Part shown: positions 9,112 to 17,678 of the stretch, piece by piece
Position numbering within the stretch: position 1 is the stretch's first letter
How the letters are laid out: each line of letters opens with the position of its first letter
From: Dolomitihabitans soli
GTDB taxonomy: Bacteria > Actinomycetota > Actinomycetes > Streptosporangiales > Streptosporangiaceae
Assembly: GCF_022213955.1 (NCBI RefSeq)
Contig: NZ_JAKNTW010000047.1
Location: 1-34,484, forward strand
Direction of reading: 5' to 3'
Length of the DNA stretch: 34,484 bases
The notes under the pieces: generated by a model
Seen by the model: only the letters and a program-made list of their open reading frames with translations
What the model was told of the DNA's origin: nothing
Database searches by the model: none
Program-made: the position numbers and the translations under genes

Positions 9112-9470
9112 TCTGGCGTGACTCCTTGGTTCGTGTCGATGGCGTCCAGTGCACGTTCCAGCGCAGCCAGCCGGTCATCCCACCTGTTGGCGAGCGCGGC
9201 CAGCCACACCTGGGCCGTGCGAACAGCGGCCGGCTCCAACCGGTAGGGATGGCGGCGGCCGACCGGTTCGCCGACGCTGATCAGGCCCGCGTCGGCGAGC
9301 TGGCCGAGGTGCTTGGCGACCGCCTGGCGGCTGACCGGCAACCGCCGCGCCAGATCAGTGACGGTTGCGGGCCCGGCGCGGGCGAGCTCCTCCAACAGCG
9401 CCCGCCGTGTCGGATCGGTGAGCGCCGTGAACACCGCGACGGCCTGCCCTTCTGAATCAGGCGGCCGCAT
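9108..9470 (-). CDS. ArsR-family transcriptional regulator
   Basis: A 120-aa winged-helix regulator: FTALTDPTRRALLEELARAG, then TVTDLARRLPVSRQAVAKHL as the recognition region, and the wing GLISVGEPVGRRHPYRL. No metal-binding ELCVC-type Cys box is present, which fits the ArsR subgroup that pairs with SRPBCC (AHSA1) proteins. The start ATG 9470 has GGAG 10 nt upstream and overlaps the SRPBCC gene by 14 bp; a GTG at 9434 (VFTALTDPT) is an alternative. It probably binds the double palindrome at 9906-9946 and represses its own operon. The ligand is unknown. Confidence 0.87.
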   Translation of the reverse strand: MRPPDSEGQAVAVFTALTDPTRRALLEELARAGPATVTDLARRLPVSRQAVAKHLGQLADAGLISVGEPVGRRHPYRLEPAAVRTAQVWLAALANRWDDRLAALERALDAIDTNQGVTPE

Positions 9471-9891
9471 CGAGGTAGGTCTCCAGGTCGACGAGCTCCG
9501 TGTCCCATCCCTGACTGTTGGCCTTGTGGGCGGACCGGGCCACGTCGTCGGCGGCTCGGGCGAATCCGCTCTCCACCAGGCGCAGCCGAGTACCGTCCGG
9601 TACCGGCTCCAGGGTGAAGTCCACAAGCGTCTGAGGTGCGTCATCCTCCGGCAGGCCCTCGATTCCCCACCTGAACGCGAAACGGTGTGGTGGGTCGACC
9701 ACCGCGATCGTGGCGACGGATTCCTCGTCGAGGTCGTCCCAACGGAAGAACGCTCGCCCGCCGGGCCGCAGATCTATCTCCGCTACCGAGCCGAACCACC
9801 GCGAGAGCCCTTCCGCGGTGGTCAGCGCGGCCCACACCCGCTCGATGGGATGCCGCAGCACCACCACACGTTCGATCGCGTCCGAAACCAT
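9457..9891 (-). CDS. SRPBCC / AHSA1-like ligand-binding protein
   Basis: A 144-aa START-like protein: RVVVLRHPIERVWAALTTAEGLSRWFG at the N terminus, then DLRPGGRAFFRWDD, VDPPHRFAFRW, and LVDFTLEPVPDGTRLRLVESGF, in the order typical of AHSA1/SRPBCC proteins that enclose a hydrophobic ligand. It is the first gene of the operon; ATG 9891 has AGGAGG 6 nt upstream. Homologues often lie beside ArsR regulators as here, and may sense or modify a small hydrophobic compound. The substrate is unknown. Confidence 0.87.
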   Translation of the reverse strand: MVSDAIERVVVLRHPIERVWAALTTAEGLSRWFGSVAEIDLRPGGRAFFRWDDLDEESVATIAVVDPPHRFAFRWGIEGLPEDDAPQTLVDFTLEPVPDGTRLRLVESGFARAADDVARSAHKANSQGWDTELVDLETYLDAAA

Positions 9892-9905
9892 GCCCACCCT
9901 CCTTC

Positions 9906-9946
9906 GCAACCTGTAGGTTGCTATTAATTGGCAACCTACAGGTTGC
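9906..9946. promoter_or_regulatory. Double palindromic operator of the SRPBCC-ArsR-VOC operon
   Basis: GCAACCTGTAGGTTGC (9906-9921) and GCAACCTACAGGTTGC (9931-9946) are perfect reverse complements over 16 bp with a 9-bp AT-rich spacer. Each arm is itself a palindrome, GCAACC-N4-GGTTGC. This makes two stacked operator sites 25 bp apart, ending 15 bp before the first start codon and adjoining its SD. The position covers the promoter/5' UTR, as expected for autorepression by the ArsR protein. Confidence 0.8.
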
Positions 9947-10039
9947 CATCGTTGCCCGCAAGCAAGCCATCGACACTCATCGACAAACTCGGCAACCCGC
10001 ACCCTCCACCACGCTGAACACCATCAGGTTCAGTCTGAA

Positions 10040-10237
10040 ATGGCTTTGTCGAACCCAGGCGCCGGGGTACGGGTCGACGTCGAACTGCACGGAACGCTGA
10101 CCCGCGCGCGTCCCATCGCGTGGAACGCCGCCGGCCGGGTCCGGCGCGACACGGGCCTCAGCATCCCCGACGCCTAGCCCATCGACGTGGACGACGAACG
10201 GCTCGTCGCCTGCCTCATCGACACTCTCATCGCGTAG
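10040..10237 (+). pseudogene. Short ORF interrupted by an in-frame TAG
   Basis: From ATG 10040 the frame reads 45 codons, meets TAG at 10175, and continues for 19 more codons to a second TAG at 10235. Third positions are strongly G/C on both sides of the internal stop, and the protein reads coherently across it (DTGLSIPDA, stop, PIDVDDERLVACLIDTLIA). This suggests a small gene, or the end of one, broken by a single nonsense change. No clear SD precedes the ATG. I do not recognise the family. The rest of 9892-10360 holds the operator, a hairpin and the P450 leader. Confidence 0.35.
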
Positions 10238-10255
10238 TCACCCCGCGGGGAACAC

Positions 10256-10275
10256 CGGACTCACCCCTGAGTCCG
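10256..10275 (+). terminator. Hairpin after the interrupted ORF
   Basis: CGGACTCA (10256-10263) pairs perfectly with TGAGTCCG (10268-10275) around a CCCC loop, directly after a CCCCGCGGGG palindrome (10241-10250). It lies 19 nt past the final TAG of the interrupted ORF. Confidence 0.5.
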
Positions 10276-10360
10276 CGACACTGACAGTTTGAAGCAGCGC
10301 CGTGTCCGGAGCATCCCGTCATGATCAATAGGGTGATCCACTGCAAGATACGGAGGACAC

Positions 10361-11578
10361 ATGAGACTGCAAGACGCAGGCATCACCCTGATCGACCCCA
10401 CCGCCTACGCCGACGACGCCAGGCTGCACGAGGCGTGCACGGTGCTGCGCAGGGAATCGCCCGTGCACTGGGTGGAGGGCGGCAACTATCGCCCTTTCTG
10501 GGCGGTGACCAGGCACGCCGACGTGCTGGAGATCGAACGGCAGCACCAGTTGTTCCTCAACGCTCCCCGGCCGCTGCTCGCGGCGATCTCGACGGAGGAG
10601 CAGATGATCGCCACCGGGGTGAGGCTGCGGACGCTCGTCCACATCGACGATCCGGACCACCAGGTGTTCCGGGCGATCGGCGCCGACTGGTTCAAACCCG
10701 CCGCGATGCGCCGGATGCAGGCGCGAATCGACGTGCTCGCCAAGCGTTATGTCGATCGGATGATGGATTTCTCCGGCGAGTGCGACTTCGCCGCCGACAT
10801 CGCGGCCCACTACCCGCTGTACGTCATCCTTTCGTTGCTCGGGCTGCCGGAGAGCGACTTCCCCCGCATGCTCACGCTCACCCAGGAGCTGTTCGGTGGC
10901 GCCGACCCCCACCGGCGGCGCGGCGACACAGCTGAGGCGCAGCTCAGCGTGCTGGTGGACTTCCTCGCCTACTTCCAGGACCTGACGGCCTCCCGCCGGG
11001 CGCATCCGACCGACGATCTCGCCTCGGCGATCGCCAACGCGGGACTGAACGATCTGGACACGGCCTCCTACTATGTGATCATCGCGACGGCCGGCCACGA
11101 CACCACCAGCTCCACCATCGCGGGCGGCCTGCACGCGCTCATGGAACACCCCGACCAGCTCGCGCGGCTCCGGGAGAACCCCTCGTTGATGCCGGCCGCG
11201 GTCGACGAGATGATCCGCTGGGTGACCCCCGTGAAGGAGTTCATGCGGACCGCCACCACCGACTACGAACTGCGCGGAGTCACCGTCCGGCAGGGCGACT
11301 CCCTGCTGCTGTGCTACCCGTCCGCGAACCGCGACGAGGATGTCTTCGACGACCCCTTCCGCTTCGACGTCGGCCGCACTCCCAACCGCCACCTGGCCTT
11401 CGGCTTCGGCGCGCACTACTGTCTGGGAGCCGCGATGGCGCGGATGGAGGTCCGGGCCCTGTTCACCGAACTGCTGTCCCGCCTGACCTCGGTGGAGGCC
11501 GCGGGCGATCCCCAGTGGGTGGCCACCACGTTCGTCGGCGGCCTCAAGCACCTGCCGATCCGCTACGAGATGACCTGA
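10361..11578 (+). CDS. Cytochrome P450 (canonical, bacterial class)
   Basis: A 405-aa soluble P450 with every standard motif: I-helix AGHDTT at 244-249 (Asp247-Thr248, the proton-delivery pair), ExxR at 283-286 (EMIR), and the heme loop FGFGAHYCLG with ligand Cys354. The ATG has a near-ideal GGAGG 4 nt upstream. It is a monooxygenase needing ferredoxin and reductase, neither encoded here. The substrate is unknown. The motif set is a useful contrast with the P450 at 19255-20562, which lacks the I-helix pair. The gene stands alone; nothing recognisable lies in the 131 bp before the helicase gene. Confidence 0.93.
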   Translation: MRLQDAGITLIDPTAYADDARLHEACTVLRRESPVHWVEGGNYRPFWAVTRHADVLEIERQHQLFLNAPRPLLAAISTEEQMIATGVRLRTLVHIDDPDHQVFRAIGADWFKPAAMRRMQARIDVLAKRYVDRMMDFSGECDFAADIAAHYPLYVILSLLGLPESDFPRMLTLTQELFGGADPHRRRGDTAEAQLSVLVDFLAYFQDLTASRRAHPTDDLASAIANAGLNDLDTASYYVIIATAGHDTTSSTIAGGLHALMEHPDQLARLRENPSLMPAAVDEMIRWVTPVKEFMRTATTDYELRGVTVRQGDSLLLCYPSANRDEDVFDDPFRFDVGRTPNRHLAFGFGAHYCLGAAMARMEVRALFTELLSRLTSVEAAGDPQWVATTFVGGLKHLPIRYEMT

Positions 11579-11710
11579 CCCGGCGGCCGCGCCGTACCAC
11601 CGCCGCCGCTCCGGCCACCGGGTGAGACGGGAGTTTGTCGGTCCTGTTTTCTAAGGTGCGGGTCAGCGGCGACGGATCGCGGAGCCGTACGAGGTGATTG
11701 GATCTCTGCC

Positions 11711-13843
11711 GTGGAAGCCTCCGTCGAGAGTCTGGTGTTCGTCCGCGACGACGAGTACACGGTCGCGCGGATGAGCGCCGAGGGCATGCCCGGATTCGTC
11801 GCCGCCGGGCGGGCCCTCGCCGGGGTGCAGCCGGGAGAGACGCTGCGGCTGATCGGCGAGTGGAGCGAGCATCCGCGGCACGGCCGCCGTCTGACGGTCA
11901 CCGCGTCGGAGCGGGTGATCCCGTCCACGGTGCAGGCCATCAAGATCTACCTGGGCTCGGGCCTGATCCGCGGCATCGGCCCGCGGCTCGCCGACGCGAT
12001 CGTCAGCCAGTTCGGCGAGGCGACGCTGAAAGTCATCGACACCGAGCCGGAACGGCTCAGGGAGATCGTCAACATCGGCCCGGCCCGGCAGGGGCAGATC
12101 GTCGAGGCGTGGCGGGACCAGAAGGCGATCGCCGCGCTGATGGTGTTCCTGCAGGGCTTCGGGATCAGCCCGCTGCTCGCTACGAAGATCTACCAGCTGT
12201 ACGGCGCGCGCTCGGCCGACGTCCTGGCCGCCGACCCGTACCAGCTCATCGGCCAGGTCAGGGGGATCGGGTTCGGCACGGCCGACCGGATCGCCCTGCG
12301 GTCGGGGGTGCCGGAGCGCAGCCCGGAGCGGATCAAGGCCGCCGTCCTGGACCGGCTGGAGACGGCCGCCGCCCGCGACGGGCACTGCTACCTGCCGTTG
12401 CCCGTCCTGCTCGCGAGCGCCGCCGAACTGGTCGAACAGGATCAGGACATCGTCCGCCAGATGGTCGACGTTCTCACCGCCGAGCGCCGGGTGGTCGTCG
12501 AAGCCTCCGCGGGCGCCTCCGGCACGGTCGTGGTGTACGCCAAGCACGTGCACAGCCGCGAGCTCAAGCTGGCCGCTCAGCTGACCAGGCTCGGGCAGGC
12601 CGCGTCGACCCTGCCCATCCGCGCGTGGGCGGAGGACCCCGGCCTGAACGACGACCAGCAGGCGGCGGTGACCATGGCGCTGACCAGCACGGTGTCCATC
12701 CTGACCGGCGGCCCCGGCTGCGGCAAGAGCCACACCGTGAAAACCGTCGCGGCGACCGTGAAGGCGTCGGGCGGTACGGTCACCCTCACCGCGCCGACCG
12801 GCAAGGCGGCCAAGCGCCTGTCGGAGCTGACCGGCATGCCCGCGCTGACCGTGCACCGGATGCTGGCCCACGAGCCGGACCCCGACCCCGGCACGCTGTT
12901 CGAGCAGACGCCTGCGCAGGCCGACCTCATCGTGGTCGACGAGGCTTCGATGCTGGATCTGAACCTGGCCACCCGGCTCGTCTCGGCCATCCCGGCCGGC
13001 AGCCATCTGCTCCTCGTCGGCGACGACGACCAGCTGCCGAGCATCGGGCCCGGCAGCGTGCTGGCCGACCTGCTGCGCGTCGAGACGATCGCGCGGGTCC
13101 GGCTGACCCACGTCTTCCGCCAGGCCGACGGGAGCGGGATCATCCAGGCCGCGCACCGGATACGGACCGGCGGACTGCCCGATCTCCCCGGGCGGGGAGG
13201 CTTCTGGTTCGAGGAGCTCGACGACCCCGACCGGGTCGCCGAGCGGGTGGTCCATCTGGCCACCGTGGCGATCCCGCGTAAGCAGGGCGTGCGTCCCGGC
13301 CAGGTCCAGGTGCTGTGCCCGATGCGCAAGGGCGTGACGGGCACCGCCCAGCTGGGCCGGATGATGCAGGAACGGCTGAACCCCGCCCGCGACGGCGACG
13401 CGGAGCACTGGGCCGGCTCCACCGTCTTCCGGACCGGCGACCGGGTCATGCCGGTCCGGAACAACTACGACAAGGGCGTCTTCAACGGGGAGACCGGCAC
13501 GGTCACCGCGATCGTCCAGCAGGACCGGCTCGTGGAGGTCCTGCTCGACGACGGGGAGACCGTGACCTACGGCTTCGACGAGCTCGACGACCTCACCCAC
13601 GCGTACGCCATCAGCGTGCACCGCTCCCAGGGCAGCGAGTATCCCTTCGTGGTGGCCCCGATCGTCGCCGAGGCCGGCGGCATCATGCTGCGCCGCAGGC
13701 TCCTCTACACCCTCGTCACCCGGGCCCGGTCCTGGGTGGTCCTCGTCGGCCAGCGGGAAGCCCTGGAAACGGCCGTCCACCGGCTCGGCCACCGCCGTAA
13801 CACCGGCCTCACCCGAAGGCTTCTGCTGTCCCCGCTCGGCTGA
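11711..13843 (+). CDS. recD2: RecD2-type ATP-dependent DNA helicase
   Basis: A 710-aa SF1B helicase of the RecD/TraA type, 5'-to-3' on single-stranded DNA. The N-terminal OB-like part (1-75) and tandem helix-hairpin-helix region (about 80-200, with GLIRGIGPRLADAIV and VRGIGFGTADRIA) identify the RecD2 subgroup, which works without RecBC. Helicase motifs: Walker A GGPGCGKS at 333-340, Ia TAPTGKAA at 360-367, II VVDEASMLD at 408-416, III LVGDDDQLPSIGPG at 435-448, IV LTHVFRQ at 465-471, V near AISVHRSQGSEY at 633-644, VI LYTLVTRAR at 665-673. All are intact. The start is GTG 11711; no better start lies upstream in frame. Likely role: replication-fork repair. Confidence 0.93.
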   Translation: MEASVESLVFVRDDEYTVARMSAEGMPGFVAAGRALAGVQPGETLRLIGEWSEHPRHGRRLTVTASERVIPSTVQAIKIYLGSGLIRGIGPRLADAIVSQFGEATLKVIDTEPERLREIVNIGPARQGQIVEAWRDQKAIAALMVFLQGFGISPLLATKIYQLYGARSADVLAADPYQLIGQVRGIGFGTADRIALRSGVPERSPERIKAAVLDRLETAAARDGHCYLPLPVLLASAAELVEQDQDIVRQMVDVLTAERRVVVEASAGASGTVVVYAKHVHSRELKLAAQLTRLGQAASTLPIRAWAEDPGLNDDQQAAVTMALTSTVSILTGGPGCGKSHTVKTVAATVKASGGTVTLTAPTGKAAKRLSELTGMPALTVHRMLAHEPDPDPGTLFEQTPAQADLIVVDEASMLDLNLATRLVSAIPAGSHLLLVGDDDQLPSIGPGSVLADLLRVETIARVRLTHVFRQADGSGIIQAAHRIRTGGLPDLPGRGGFWFEELDDPDRVAERVVHLATVAIPRKQGVRPGQVQVLCPMRKGVTGTAQLGRMMQERLNPARDGDAEHWAGSTVFRTGDRVMPVRNNYDKGVFNGETGTVTAIVQQDRLVEVLLDDGETVTYGFDELDDLTHAYAISVHRSQGSEYPFVVAPIVAEAGGIMLRRRLLYTLVTRARSWVVLVGQREALETAVHRLGHRRNTGLTRRLLLSPLG

Positions 13844-13886
13844 ACTCCTCAAGTCCATCAGTGGCGGGTGACCCGGGTCGGCGCGC

Positions 13887-14288
13887 TCAGAGTGCTCCCA
13901 GGTAGACCCAGGCGCCTTCGTGCCGGGTGAAGCGGCTGTTCTCGTCCAGCGACCCCGGGTTCCCGTGCTCGACGAAGTGGGCGCGGAAACGGACCGTGCC
14001 CTCGGTGTGGAAGGCGGTTCCGCCGGTGGTCTCCAGGATCTCCAGGCTCACCCATCGGGTCGCCCCGGCGAGATCCACGTGGGGCGGGCGCGTCGCGGGG
14101 TGCCAGGTACGCAGGAGATAGCCGTCGTCGCCGACGCTGAAGGCGCTGAATCGTGCACGCATCAGCGACTCGGCGGTGGGCGCGGCAGCCTTCCCGCTGT
14201 GCAGCCGCCCGCAGCAGTCCCGGTAGGACGCGGAGAGCCCGCACGGGCACGCGAGGGCGCGAGGAGGTGGTGTGTGGCGTCGGGACAT
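13887..14288 (-). CDS. YchJ-family protein with SEC-C-like zinc motif
   Basis: A 133-aa protein. The N terminus has CPCG (14-17) and a later CC pair (25-26) in the pattern CPCGLSASYRDCC, a SEC-C zinc-binding motif. It continues with SLMRARFSAF and TWHP, the diagnostic core of the YchJ (UPF0225) family, whose central part has an NTF2-like fold. Molecular function is not known for the family. The ATG at 14288 is chosen by motif position; its SD is weak. It converges with the helicase gene (43 bp apart) and is divergent from the amine oxidase gene. Confidence 0.87.
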   Translation of the reverse strand: MSRRHTPPPRALACPCGLSASYRDCCGRLHSGKAAAPTAESLMRARFSAFSVGDDGYLLRTWHPATRPPHVDLAGATRWVSLEILETTGGTAFHTEGTVRFRAHFVEHGNPGSLDENSRFTRHEGAWVYLGAL

Positions 14289-14450
14289 GCCGCTAATTGT
14301 GCCCCCTCGCAAGCGCGACGGTGCGTGAGACGTCAGTCGCCCTGTGCGATTTCGACAACCCGCGCCCCTTGGCAACGGCGTCACTATTTGCAATCATTTG
14401 CTTGCTTAGCGCGACGGTCGCAACCATACCCCTCGGGAGTGAACCCATTG

Positions 14451-16004
14451 ATGTCCGCACAAGCGCAGCACAACGACCCGCACGCCGCCACAGGATCACT
14501 CGGCTCGGCCATGCCCGCGGAGTCCGTGGCGGCCGGCGCGCCCCGGCCGAGCCCCGACGTCAGGGTGCCCGCCGACCTGGTGGCGACCGCCGAGCACGGG
14601 TTGCCGCCGGACGGCCGTCCCGGGAAGCGGGTGCTGGTCATCGGGGCCGGGATGGCGGGCCTGGTCGCCGCCTACGAGCTCATGCGGCAGGGTCACGAGC
14701 CCATCGTGCTGGAGGCTCAGCAACGGGTCGGCGGGCGTGTGCTCACCCTCCGCGGCTTCGCACCGGGCCTGTACGCCGAAGCGGGGGCGATGCGGATCCC
14801 CCGCGTGCACGACCTCACCCTGGCGTACTGCGCGCGGTTCGGACTGGCCCTGCGCCCGTTCGTCATGGGCAACCCCGACACCCTGGCCTACATCCAGGGC
14901 GTCAGGACCACGATGCGGGAGCTGAACCGCAACCCCGGGATCATCGACTTCGGACTGGCCGCGCACGAGCGTGGCCGCACCTACGAGGACCTGTGGAGCA
15001 CCGCCACACAGGAGATCCACGACCTCTACGCGCAGGAGGGCGAGAACGCGCTGGACCGGATCTTCACCGAGTACGACCGGTACTCCATCCGCAGCTTCCT
15101 CCGTGAGCGCGGCTTCTCCGAGGGGGCCATCGAGCTCTACGGGGTGATGAGCTTCCGGGAGGCCAACCTCAACGCCGCGGTCATCGAGCAGTTCCGCGAG
15201 ATCATCGGCCGGGCCTTCGAGGACATGCAGGAGATCGAGGGCGGCGCCGACCGGCTGCCGACCGCCTTCTACCAGGAGCTCAAGAGCCACATCAGGTTCG
15301 GCCACGAGGTCATCGCCATCGAGCAGGACGACCGCTCCGTCACCCTGCAGGTCAGAACCGGCCATGGCAAGATCACGCTCACCGGCGACTACGCCATCTG
15401 CACCGTGCCGTTCTCGGTGCTGCGTGACATCGAGACCCGGCCCGCCTTCTCCCGCCGCAAGCAGCGCGCCATCCGCGAGCTCAACTACAACGCGTCCACC
15501 AAGATCCTCTTTCAGGTCCGGCGTCCCTTCTGGGAGCAGACCGACGGCATCGTCGGCGGCACCACGGTCACCGACCTGCCGATCCGGCGCATCTGCTACC
15601 CGTCGCACCGCGTCGAGGGCGATGACCGGTCGATCATGCTGGCCAGCTACACCTGGGGCCAGGACGCCCTGAGGTGGGGCGCGATGCCACCGCACAAGCG
15701 GGTCGAGCAGGCGCTGGAAGACGTCGCCAAGATCCATCCCGAGATCCACGAGCACTTCGAGTTCGGTCTCACCCACGCCTGGTACGACGATCCCTACGCC
15801 GCCGGCGCCTTCGCCCTCTTCGAGCCGCACCAGCAGACCAATCTGCACGACGCGATCATCGCCGAGGAGGGCCGCGTGCACTTCGCCGGTGAGCACTGCT
15901 CCCTGTGGCACGCGTGGATCGAGGGCGCGCTCGAATCAGGAATCAGCGCCGCGCGTGCCGTACACGAGGCTCCCGCGCCCGTCCAGCGGGACGGCGCTCG
16001 TTGA
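14451..16004 (+). CDS. FAD-dependent amine / L-amino-acid oxidase
   Basis: A 517-aa flavoprotein. The FAD site starts with VIGAGMAGL at 63-71, Glu88 ends the second strand (VLEAQ), and QQRVGGR (90-96) follows. AEAGAMRIP (109-117) is the segment typical of L-amino-acid oxidases rather than classical monoamine oxidases. The C-terminal FAD segment RVHFAGEHCS (475-484) and WIEGALESGISAA close the fold. It would oxidise an amine or L-amino acid to the imine, releasing H2O2 and ammonia. About 60 N-terminal residues precede the Rossmann motif and lack a signal peptide. The ATG 14451 follows GGGAG by 11 nt. The substrate is unknown. Confidence 0.88.
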   Translation: MSAQAQHNDPHAATGSLGSAMPAESVAAGAPRPSPDVRVPADLVATAEHGLPPDGRPGKRVLVIGAGMAGLVAAYELMRQGHEPIVLEAQQRVGGRVLTLRGFAPGLYAEAGAMRIPRVHDLTLAYCARFGLALRPFVMGNPDTLAYIQGVRTTMRELNRNPGIIDFGLAAHERGRTYEDLWSTATQEIHDLYAQEGENALDRIFTEYDRYSIRSFLRERGFSEGAIELYGVMSFREANLNAAVIEQFREIIGRAFEDMQEIEGGADRLPTAFYQELKSHIRFGHEVIAIEQDDRSVTLQVRTGHGKITLTGDYAICTVPFSVLRDIETRPAFSRRKQRAIRELNYNASTKILFQVRRPFWEQTDGIVGGTTVTDLPIRRICYPSHRVEGDDRSIMLASYTWGQDALRWGAMPPHKRVEQALEDVAKIHPEIHEHFEFGLTHAWYDDPYAAGAFALFEPHQQTNLHDAIIAEEGRVHFAGEHCSLWHAWIEGALESGISAARAVHEAPAPVQRDGAR

Positions 16005-16012
16005 GCCGGGTG

Positions 16013-16255
16013 TCAGCGACGCGTCCTCGCGGCGTGGACGCGCAACCGGGTCGCGGCCTCGGCCAGATCGTCGGAGGCTGCGGCGCACGCCGCGATGTGG
16101 GCGGCCACGGTCTCCCGTAGCCACTGCGGCGCGATGCCGTCCTCGTCGAGCCGGGCCCCGATCTCGCGCAGGCGCTCGGCGCACTCGACGAGCGCACGGG
16201 CGTCGGACCGCAGGACTCCGGCGTGGACGGCGATCGCGTCTGGAACGGCGGGCAT
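16013..16255 (-). CDS. EspC-like / WXG100-like type VII secretion-associated small protein
   Basis: An 80-aa, all-helical, Ala-rich protein. It has two amphipathic helices (about 10-36 and 46-75) joined by a turn containing DEDGIAPQW, with no signal peptide. Size, the opening PDAIAVHAGVLRSDARAL and the repeated small-residue heptads fit the EspC (ESX-associated) family of helical hairpins; the strict W-x-G triplet is absent. GGGAG precedes the ATG. It is the last gene of the P450-peroxidase-hydrolase operon, 16 bp after the hydrolase stop. Such proteins usually dimerise with, or are exported beside, a larger partner, so it may help the hydrolase leave the cell. The family call is by pattern only. 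Confidence 0.55.
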   Translation of the reverse strand: MPAVPDAIAVHAGVLRSDARALVECAERLREIGARLDEDGIAPQWLRETVAAHIAACAAASDDLAEAATRLRVHAARTRR

Positions 16256-16271
16256 CCGGATGCTCCCTCGG

Positions 16272-17678
16272 TCAGGCGGTGCTCCCCGGGCCGGCTGAGG
16301 GGTCCGGGGAGAGCTGGTCGAACAACAGGTAGACCTGTGAGCGGGTGACCGGTCCCCGGTACGGCGTGAGCCGGTCGTCGATCAACTCGCGGGCCTCGGG
16401 CAGATCGTTCTCGATGTTGGCGGTGTAGTGCTCGATGCTGTGGCAGATCGGGAACAGGTGGGTGGCGTCGGAGTAGTCCACGACGTACCAGTCGGGGTGC
16501 AGGTCGAAGCAACCGCCCGCGCCCTGCCCGTCGAGGGTGGGGATGATGTCGTGCTGGTTGGTGACGCTGGCGACCCAGGTCCGCGGGTCGGCGGGCCTTT
16601 TGAAGTCGACCGGCGAACCGACGGTCACCGCGTGGGTGACGGTGTACCGGGCGCAGAATGCCGTGTCCTGCGCCAGGTTCATGATCGCCGCTCCGCCGGC
16701 GCTGTGCCCGATCAGGGCGAGCTCGGCCTGCCGCGGGATACCGAAGTCGTCGATGGCCTTGATCAGCGCACGGCTGTAGGGGCTGCTGTCCAGTACGGCG
16801 CTGCTGAAGGCGCCGAGCAGATCCTGCGGGGAGTCGTTGTCGGGGCGGCCCGGGCTCATGCCGGGCACCTGGACGACGTGGCGAACCGTGCCGTCCGGCC
16901 CTGTCACGCTCTGGATGAGGATCCGCCCGGTCGTCCCGATGACGCCGATGTTGCGGAGAAAGCCGACCAGCGATCCCGCCGAACCGAGCCGCCCCGTCTC
17001 GGCGGGGTCGAGCTCCACCCGCCGCGCGGCGCCCTCCCCGACGTCGAGGACCGCGATGACCCTGTTGCTCATTCCGGTGATCGGGTCGGCGGTGGCGTAC
17101 CCCTTCCCGGTGGCGATCAGCCACGCGGCGGTGTCGTTGAGCGGGTTCTCGTCCAGCAGCGCCCGCAGCGCGAGGACCTCGCCGAAGACCGGCGCCAGTT
17201 CGCTGAGCGTGCGGACCGCGCCGCGGTCCTTCAGCAGGGCGCGCAGTGCCCGGAGCGACTCTACGTCCCGGTCGGCGCCGACCGCGTCGACGAGCCTGGC
17301 CAGCAGCGGGTCCTTGGTCAGCTCCGGATGGACCAGGGCCACCGCGGTGATCCGCAACCGCAACGAGGTGGCGAGGACGAGGATGGACAGGCTCTCCGCG
17401 CCGGTCATACCGCCGAGCCTGGCCGCGAGAGCGCCCAGCCGCCCGCCCGCGACCGCGTAGCCGAGACCTCTCCGGTTCGTCAGCGCGTGGAGCAGGGCGC
17501 GTTGCACCCGATACCCGCGCACCGGGGCCCGCATCAGGACGCCGTCGGTGAGCGCCGCGGTGGCGTGCACGGACGCCTCGTGGATCGTCACCCCGATGTC
17601 GGCCACCTCGCGGGCCGCGAGCCGCAGCAGCCTCGCGGCCATGACCGGGTCGCCCGCGGCGGGCTCGCGGCCTGTCAT
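16272..17678 (-). CDS. Alpha/beta hydrolase of lipase type
   Basis: A 468-aa protein. The C-terminal half (about 260-430) is an alpha/beta hydrolase with the nucleophile elbow GHSAGG at 324-329 (Ser326), preceded by ALIKAIDDFGI and followed by AVTVGSPVDF, as in class-3-like lipases. Asp377 (NQHDIIP) and His417 (SIEHYT) are in the right order for the triad. The N-terminal 170 residues are helical and of unknown family, with no signal peptide. The ATG overlaps the stop of the peroxidase gene in ATGA. In this operon a lipase would supply free fatty acids to the downstream oxygenases; that is inference. An EspC-like gene follows, hinting at type VII export. Confidence 0.8.
   Translation of the reverse strand: MTGREPAAGDPVMAARLLRLAAREVADIGVTIHEASVHATAALTDGVLMRAPVRGYRVQRALLHALTNRRGLGYAVAGGRLGALAARLGGMTGAESLSILVLATSLRLRITAVALVHPELTKDPLLARLVDAVGADRDVESLRALRALLKDRGAVRTLSELAPVFGEVLALRALLDENPLNDTAAWLIATGKGYATADPITGMSNRVIAVLDVGEGAARRVELDPAETGRLGSAGSLVGFLRNIGVIGTTGRILIQSVTGPDGTVRHVVQVPGMSPGRPDNDSPQDLLGAFSSAVLDSSPYSRALIKAIDDFGIPRQAELALIGHSAGGAAIMNLAQDTAFCARYTVTHAVTVGSPVDFKRPADPRTWVASVTNQHDIIPTLDGQGAGGCFDLHPDWYVVDYSDATHLFPICHSIEHYTANIENDLPEARELIDDRLTPYRGPVTRSQVYLLFDQLSPDPSAGPGSTA

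Noticed and set aside
11663-13858. Long antisense frame opposite the RecD2 gene, and similar long frames opposite or shifted to most genes
   Set aside because: Expected shadows in high-GC DNA; the sense proteins have complete motif sets, the shadows are low-complexity.
14402-14430. TTGCTT and CATACC with 17-bp spacing before the amine oxidase gene
   Set aside because: The implied transcription start would fall on the Shine-Dalgarno sequence, and the -10 match is poor.
10361-16004. P450, helicase, YchJ and amine oxidase as a biosynthetic cluster
   Set aside because: The genes point in different directions, do not share an operon, and two are housekeeping; no core biosynthetic enzyme is present.
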